Position numbers and translations under genes: made by a program
Source: Melanopsichium pennsylvanicum
Taxonomy: Eukaryota > Basidiomycota > Ustilaginomycetes > Ustilaginales
Length of the DNA: 64,000 bases
Direction of reading: 5' to 3'
NCBI GenBank assembly: GCA_900208305.1
Contig: OAPG01000009.1
Coordinates: forward strand, 620,001 to 684,000
The notes under the pieces: model-generated
Seen by the model: the letters and a program-made list of their open reading frames with translations, nothing else
Databases searched by the model: none
What the model was told of the DNA's origin: nothing
Part shown: positions 59,682 to 64,000 of the stretch, in pieces
Layout of the letters: every line of letters starts with the position of its first letter
Numbering within the stretch: position 1 is the stretch's first letter

Positions 59682-61601
59682 CTATTTCACTTGAAACTGT
59701 TCTACCCGTCGCAAAGCATCCTCAGGTAGAGCACCTACATTGGTACTAGCTGTAAAATCAAATGGAAACTCACCCAGTAAGCTCAATCCTCCTATACTTG
59801 CTCTTTCGGTTACCTCCCCCCCCTCCTTTTCCTTCTCCTCCCCTTCCGCATTGTTTCTGAAATGGCTAAAATTAGAATCTACAGAATTGGGATCCTTGAA
59901 AGGATCAACACTTTCATCTTGTTCTACCTGCTGCATCTTTGCAACAACTCTACCGCATGTTGACTCAGCAGTAGCGCTATTGGGCGAAACAGGAGGAGAA
60001 GAACCTAACCACGAAATTCGATCTTCCGCATCCGATGGAGAGGCTTGATGTTCAGTTGAATAATCCAAAAGTGAAGGACCAAATGGATTTTCTCCAAACG
60101 GAATGCCAAGCGTCGATGTCGATACCGTCGAAAACCTCACGCTTTCACCACCACCACCTCCTCCTCCTCCTTCTCCTCCACCTTGTCTAGAAGAGGCTCC
60201 AAATCGGTTACTCGGCGGTGAAACCAATTCTTGTCCACTAATTACGGTCGGATCGCGAAACGGATCATGTTTACCATCCGATGTTACCGAAGAAGAGAAA
60301 GAAATCTCACCACCATTGGATTCAGAAGCAGAGGCTTTCTCTTTTCGATTCAAAGAAGCCACTTTGAAAAGTTGCGCCTTACCACCATTACCCAACTGGA
60401 CGCGTCTGACACCCTCGGCCGAGACAGGCGTAATGACTTGCGGTGCCGAAAGCACGTACGATAGACCATTACTTTGGGTAGAGGCGATGGTGTTGATGGT
60501 CGCACCCGAAAGACGACGGTCGGATCGCGTATATGGACCGGAAGAGTTGAGCGCTTCGACAGGATCGATCGACATAAAGTCGTACGCCGGTTGGGCTGAT
60601 TCACTAGCCGTGCTGGCGAGCGGAGAAGAAGTACTCGGTTGATGAGGACGTTGAATTTCAGGAAGGCGAAGGTTGAGGTCGGGCGCTCGCGTGGGTCGAA
60701 TGGGGCCCTGATTTGCAGAGTTGATCTGTACTGCCGGTGCTCCGATGGCCCTGTGAGCGGTTGTTGGGAGGGTGACAGATGATACTGGTGAGTATTCTTG
60801 AGGTTCGTGATCAGACAAGGTATCATTGTTGTTGTTTTTGTTGTTGTTGTTGTTGTTGTTAAGTGGGGAAGGTCTGAAGGCGATCGGAATGATGTTATGC
60901 GATCCAAAACTGGTTCCTGAGCCAATGCTGACACGCGGACCAGCGCCGCTTGCGAACGATCGGGGGTCGGATTTGGTCGAAGCGACAGTATTGCGTCTGG
61001 CATTGGTAGGGAGAGCTTCTTCGTCGTCTTCTTCCTCCACACCTTCGGTGATCCTGGAGAGGTGGGTAGCAGCGCCAAAAGATCGACGACGGAAAGCAGT
61101 GGGCTCGACCAGCGAGCCCAAACTGTCTGCAGCCTGCTCATTCAGCACTCCAGTGACTTGGGTATATTCGGTATCGTCGTCCTCATCCACCATCGCGAAA
61201 GGGCTTGTGGAATCGCGTGGAGGCTTGACACCCAACTGAAGCGTGGTTGCTTCCTTCTCGTTCTTTACCTTTTCCCTTCGTTCGATGGCATCCTCGTGAA
61301 GGGCAATGCGACGGCGTTTGGCTTTCAATCGGCGCCAAAACCAGAATGCAAACGCGCCACCAAAAGCGACGATAAAGAATGCAGCAAGTCCACCGCCAAG
61401 CGCAGATTTGTTGGTACCTGAATCAGCAGAATAGCCAGGGATTGCGACGCACTTGTTGACAGGACAATCTTGACAAGAAGAACGAAAGATTTGTTGACAC
61501 TGCTTGCCTTTGGGGCAGGCGGGACAGGGTGCGATGTTGTCACACACCGCGCAAGCTTGACGCTTCTTGAGCATAAAGGATTGTGGATGTGAGCGCTTCA
61601 T
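59682..61601 (-). CDS. OPY2: Opy2-like membrane anchor
   Basis: 639 residues with start at the first ATG in frame (61601). The N-terminus carries the Cys-rich extracellular module of the Opy2 family: Cys17, 20, 26, 29, 35, 43, 46 and 51 in pattern CAVC...CPACPKGKQC...SCQDCPVNKC. One transmembrane segment follows (about 68-89, GGGLAAFFIVAFGGAFAFWFW), then a basic RRLKAKRRR stop-transfer and a long cytosolic, Ser/Pro-rich region with Asn and Gly runs. Family knowledge: Opy2 tethers Ste50-Ste11 at the plasma membrane in the Sho1 branch of the HOG osmotic-stress MAP kinase pathway. No cleavable signal peptide is needed. The cytosolic part is not conserved enough to locate the Ste50-binding sites by eye. 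It is convergent with ERG11. Confidence 0.87.
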   Translation of the reverse strand: MKRSHPQSFMLKKRQACAVCDNIAPCPACPKGKQCQQIFRSSCQDCPVNKCVAIPGYSADSGTNKSALGGGLAAFFIVAFGGAFAFWFWRRLKAKRRRIALHEDAIERREKVKNEKEATTLQLGVKPPRDSTSPFAMVDEDDDTEYTQVTGVLNEQAADSLGSLVEPTAFRRRSFGAATHLSRITEGVEEEDDEEALPTNARRNTVASTKSDPRSFASGAGPRVSIGSGTSFGSHNIIPIAFRPSPLNNNNNNNKNNNNDTLSDHEPQEYSPVSSVTLPTTAHRAIGAPAVQINSANQGPIRPTRAPDLNLRLPEIQRPHQPSTSSPLASTASESAQPAYDFMSIDPVEALNSSGPYTRSDRRLSGATINTIASTQSNGLSYVLSAPQVITPVSAEGVRRVQLGNGGKAQLFKVASLNRKEKASASESNGGEISFSSSVTSDGKHDPFRDPTVISGQELVSPPSNRFGASSRQGGGEGGGGGGGGESVRFSTVSTSTLGIPFGENPFGPSLLDYSTEHQASPSDAEDRISWLGSSPPVSPNSATAESTCGRVVAKMQQVEQDESVDPFKDPNSVDSNFSHFRNNAEGEEKEKEGGEVTERASIGGLSLLGEFPFDFTASTNVGALPEDALRRVEQFQVK

Positions 61602-62423
61602 AATATAAGGAGGTTGAAAGTGATAATTTTTGGTTGTAGGACTGAATATTGATTGCTGACCAGAGCAAGTACAAGAAGAGTAAGTAGCAAGCGCAGCAAA
61701 GGTGTGGCGAAATGGTGGGAGATTAGACCTGACTACGAAAACAAACCGAAGAGCCAGCTTCGGTGATGTGATGCGATGGCAAAAAAGAAAGAGAGAGTGG
61801 TTTGCGATATGATGATTGCAAAGGTTTCGTAATGGATGATGTAGAGACTGTGAGAGTGAATGTATGATCGGAAGACAAGATGGTTCAAGATGATAACCAA
61901 GGTGATGACGAGCAACACAAGCTTTTTGTATGACACATATGACACATATGAGACACACAGTGTCCGAACGTCGCGTATTTTCTGATGCAAAAACTGTGCC
62001 GTGCCGAGGGTGAGTAAAAAGTATTTAAATAAATTCAAATGGCGCGTTTGATTATATAATAATTGGGCAACAGAGATCGGTGTTGTGCACTATGCCGAGC
62101 GAGCGCATCTTAGCTTTGGTCCCTCTGTCCTTTGTTCTCTTTCAAAACTCATATCAAACACTTTGTTGGACTCGCTCTGACTCCCTTTCCTCTTTGGCTG
62201 GCATTGTTATTCATTTACATACATGCCCCCATACACTGTCGCTATCAACTTTTGGCTTCCTTTCTCAAGCATCGAAATCGTTTTATACTTGCACGCTCTC
62301 TCTTGAAATCCACACTCGCCTTGTATGATATTGAACAAACGCAATACTGTATATGCCCTGTTGAGGTTGAATATTTCGGTTCATGAATGAATGAATGAAT
62401 GAATGAATGAATAAATGAATAAA
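61602..62423. other. Intergenic region AIM22 3' end / OPY2 promoter, with (ATGA)n
   Basis: 822 bases between two minus-strand genes; it must hold the OPY2 promoter. A TTGA/ATGA-type microsatellite (62383-62422) abuts the AIM22 stop codon at 62424. No gene seen. Confidence 0.55.
62383..62422. repeat. (ATGA)n microsatellite
   Basis: About nine ATGA/ATAA units directly after the AIM22 stop codon on the minus strand. Confidence 0.92.
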
Positions 62424-63842
62424 TCATAGCACGGTTCGCAGCCAATTGAATAGCTTACTTTCAATGCTCGAGCCCTCTTGACCCATCACTCCCGCAGCCG
62501 CGGCCGCATCTAAGCTCTTGTTTGCCTCGTCGGGTCGCCAAGGAGGTGGTAATGCCAATTCATCGTACTTCCTCCCATGCAGTCCCTGTATCAGTCTTGT
62601 CACTTGTCTCTCCAAATCAGCATTATCAAATCTTGCCTCGAACAGCTTTGCGTCCAATACAACGCCGTGTTTCGAATGGATCTCAATCGAGAATGGACCC
62701 CAACCTTTGCTTTCTTGCTTCTGCTCTGTCGCATCAATAATCTCGGATGCATCATGCAGACTAACCTTGTGTGTAAATTCCGGTGTCTGTCCAAAAACCC
62801 ATTGCCAACTTTGTAATTCGTCAAAGGTTTCCTTAAGTTTCAATTTGCCTTGATTCCATTCGGGTTTGTTCAAATTTGCTTCGTCCACTATCACCGCTAC
62901 GCTTGCTTTTGAACTTGCCAAAGATGAGCTTGAAGATGAGGAAGCGGGGTATGTGCGGTGAAACTCATCCACCACGGCTTGCACGAATGTGTGGTGAGAG
63001 AGCATTGCTTTCCTATCCGGGAAAGCATCTGTCAAATTCGCCACTGGAGCAGGAACCGAAGCTACCCCTTTTGTAACCAACAGATCTCCCCTATCATTCC
63101 TCAACGAACTGCCTAAAGATGCTAGACTGGCGGAAAGAAGCATGGTTCCGTGATGATATGCTCTTTTGTTTACCAGCTTGTAAGCGCTTCCTGAAACTTT
63201 CCTTTCCTCGTACCCATCTTGGTCTGCCTCTGTTTTGGTCTTGAGTGTAGAGTTGAGATCGAATCCACTCTTGACTCTTATACAGATGTCGTTTCTTGCA
63301 TTGACGTATGCACCCGTTTGGCTTCGTGCTAGGTCACAACTACTTAGATGTAGACCCACGGGTAAAGCGTTGAGTGCACGAGCTACGAGCTCCGCATGTG
63401 TGCGTCGATCAAACGCTTCTCGTGAAATGTGAAATGAATAGTTGGTATTGCCCAGATCGTGATAAACGGTTCCACCACCCGATCGACGTCGAACCATGCT
63501 AAGTCCAATAGATCGCATAGCTGAAGCATTCAACTCTTTCCATGGATTTTGATTGCGTCCCACAACCACACACGGTGCATTACGGTACACAAAACAAATC
63601 GGAATCCAAGCATCGACGGTGCGGAACAGACAGTCTTCGAAAGCGAGATTGAACCATGGATTCGTCGACGTCGACACGTACGCTTGCGGTGCAGTGGGAC
63701 ATGTGGTGGAAGAGGTGGTCACGCTTCGTGCTCTTGTGCTTGAGACTAGGGACAAGGTTCGAGGTATTCGTGACAAACCTCGGCAGGTGATTGGATACAA
63801 GGTGATGATCGTACCCATTCCGAATGGTGACCTTGGTGTCAT
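62424..63842 (-). CDS. AIM22: Lipoate-protein ligase (Lpl/Aim22-type), mitochondrial
   Basis: 472 residues from the ATG at 63842. The first 45 residues are Arg/Ser/Thr-rich without acids (MTPRSPFGMGTI, then RGLSRIPRTLSL), a typical mitochondrial presequence; Met9 is an alternative start. The catalytic domain shows STNPWFNLAFED, VVVGRNQNPWKELN, RRRSGGGTVYHDLGN and SGSAYKLVNKRAYHHGTML, which carries the conserved lysine of lipoate ligases/lipoyltransferases, followed by a C-terminal accessory domain. Family knowledge: transfers lipoyl groups to the E2 subunits of the 2-oxoacid dehydrogenases (and the glycine cleavage H protein context) in mitochondria. The open frame continues upstream to a GTG near 63974 without another ATG; an upstream exon reaching the window edge cannot be excluded. 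Confidence 0.9.
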   Translation of the reverse strand: MTPRSPFGMGTIITLYPITCRGLSRIPRTLSLVSSTRARSVTTSSTTCPTAPQAYVSTSTNPWFNLAFEDCLFRTVDAWIPICFVYRNAPCVVVGRNQNPWKELNASAMRSIGLSMVRRRSGGGTVYHDLGNTNYSFHISREAFDRRTHAELVARALNALPVGLHLSSCDLARSQTGAYVNARNDICIRVKSGFDLNSTLKTKTEADQDGYEERKVSGSAYKLVNKRAYHHGTMLLSASLASLGSSLRNDRGDLLVTKGVASVPAPVANLTDAFPDRKAMLSHHTFVQAVVDEFHRTYPASSSSSSSLASSKASVAVIVDEANLNKPEWNQGKLKLKETFDELQSWQWVFGQTPEFTHKVSLHDASEIIDATEQKQESKGWGPFSIEIHSKHGVVLDAKLFEARFDNADLERQVTRLIQGLHGRKYDELALPPPWRPDEANKSLDAAAAAGVMGQEGSSIESKLFNWLRTVL

Positions 63843-64000
63843 TGAGCAATCCAAGAATAAGGTAGATTCTAAGTGGTTGACAAGATATTGTGTACAGAGA
63901 AACAGCCCGAAATCCGATGCAAAGATTGAAGACCAACACCGCCAAAAGTTTGCTCTCTTGCACACTTTTAACACCTGTCAAGCACCCAACACGACGCCAT
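63843..64000. other. Upstream edge of AIM22
   Basis: 158 bases upstream of the AIM22 ATG to the window edge. On the minus strand the last three bases of the window read ATG, followed by a frame that stops after ten codons unless spliced (a CAG|GTGTTA donor-like sequence lies there). The segment is probably leader or promoter. Confidence 0.3.

Noticed and set aside
60350..61141. 263-codon alternative frame within the OPY2-like gene
   Set aside because: Arg/Ser/Pro-rich product of a shifted frame; the accepted frame has the Cys module and transmembrane segment.
63580..63981. 133-codon minus-strand frame at the window end
   Set aside because: Overlaps the AIM22 coding sequence in another frame without any domain.

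Overview
The window is nuclear DNA of a basidiomycete fungus, most likely a smut-type species (Ustilaginales). This is inferred from compact genes with zero to two short introns (about 80 to 240 bases, GT...AG), alternating strands, abundant triplet and dinucleotide microsatellites, and a purely fungal gene set (Zn2Cys6 regulator, ERG11, ALG7, SLM1, OPY2, RER1, EF-hand NADH dehydrogenase). The species cannot be named from the sequence alone. No rRNA, tRNA, CRISPR or intact mobile element was seen.

Layout. 1-2126 is gene-free and repeat-rich, probably a decayed mobile element. 2127-16563 holds a Zn2Cys6 regulator, a JmjC/cupin protein with a huge acidic insert, TFIIE alpha (TFA1), ALG7, SLM1 (one intron) and a small unidentified spliced gene. 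17815-28667 holds the RDH54/RAD54B-type translocase, a short-chain dehydrogenase, a CRAL-TRIO membrane protein and a YDR124W-like (DUF2841) protein. 28668-30804 is a long non-coding stretch with microsatellites and short inverted and direct repeats. 30805-37323 holds the TFIIA small subunit (TOA2, three exons), a DJ-1 family protein, a DUF4048-like coiled-coil ORF, YAE1, and ATP synthase subunit k (ATP19, three exons). 38431-48074 holds an EF-hand type-2 NADH dehydrogenase, RER1, the WRNIP1/MGS1 ATPase and an SR140-like splicing factor. 48189-56159 holds an antiquitin-type aldehyde dehydrogenase (ALDH7), a divergently transcribed 2-oxoadipate dioxygenase/decarboxylase-like protein (DUF1338/HglS family) and an NCS1 permease. 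56961-63842 holds ERG11, an OPY2-like anchor and the lipoate-protein ligase AIM22.

Genes that may work together. Most genes are unrelated housekeeping genes. The exception is 48-56 kb. ALDH7 makes 2-aminoadipate from its semialdehyde, and DUF1338 enzymes consume the derived 2-oxoadipate. The two share a divergent promoter, and the adjacent permease has an upstream region rich in GATA-type sites, one of which has a look-alike in the shared promoter. This suggests a nitrogen-regulated lysine-catabolic module. The second notable locus is 33.1-36.2 kb: the DUF4048-like ORF has no start codon of its own but is splice-phase compatible with the upstream YAE1 exons, so a fused or alternatively spliced product is possible.

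Protein starts were moved to the first in-frame ATG where the open frame began at a non-ATG codon. Introns were placed by eye from splice consensus and reading frame.
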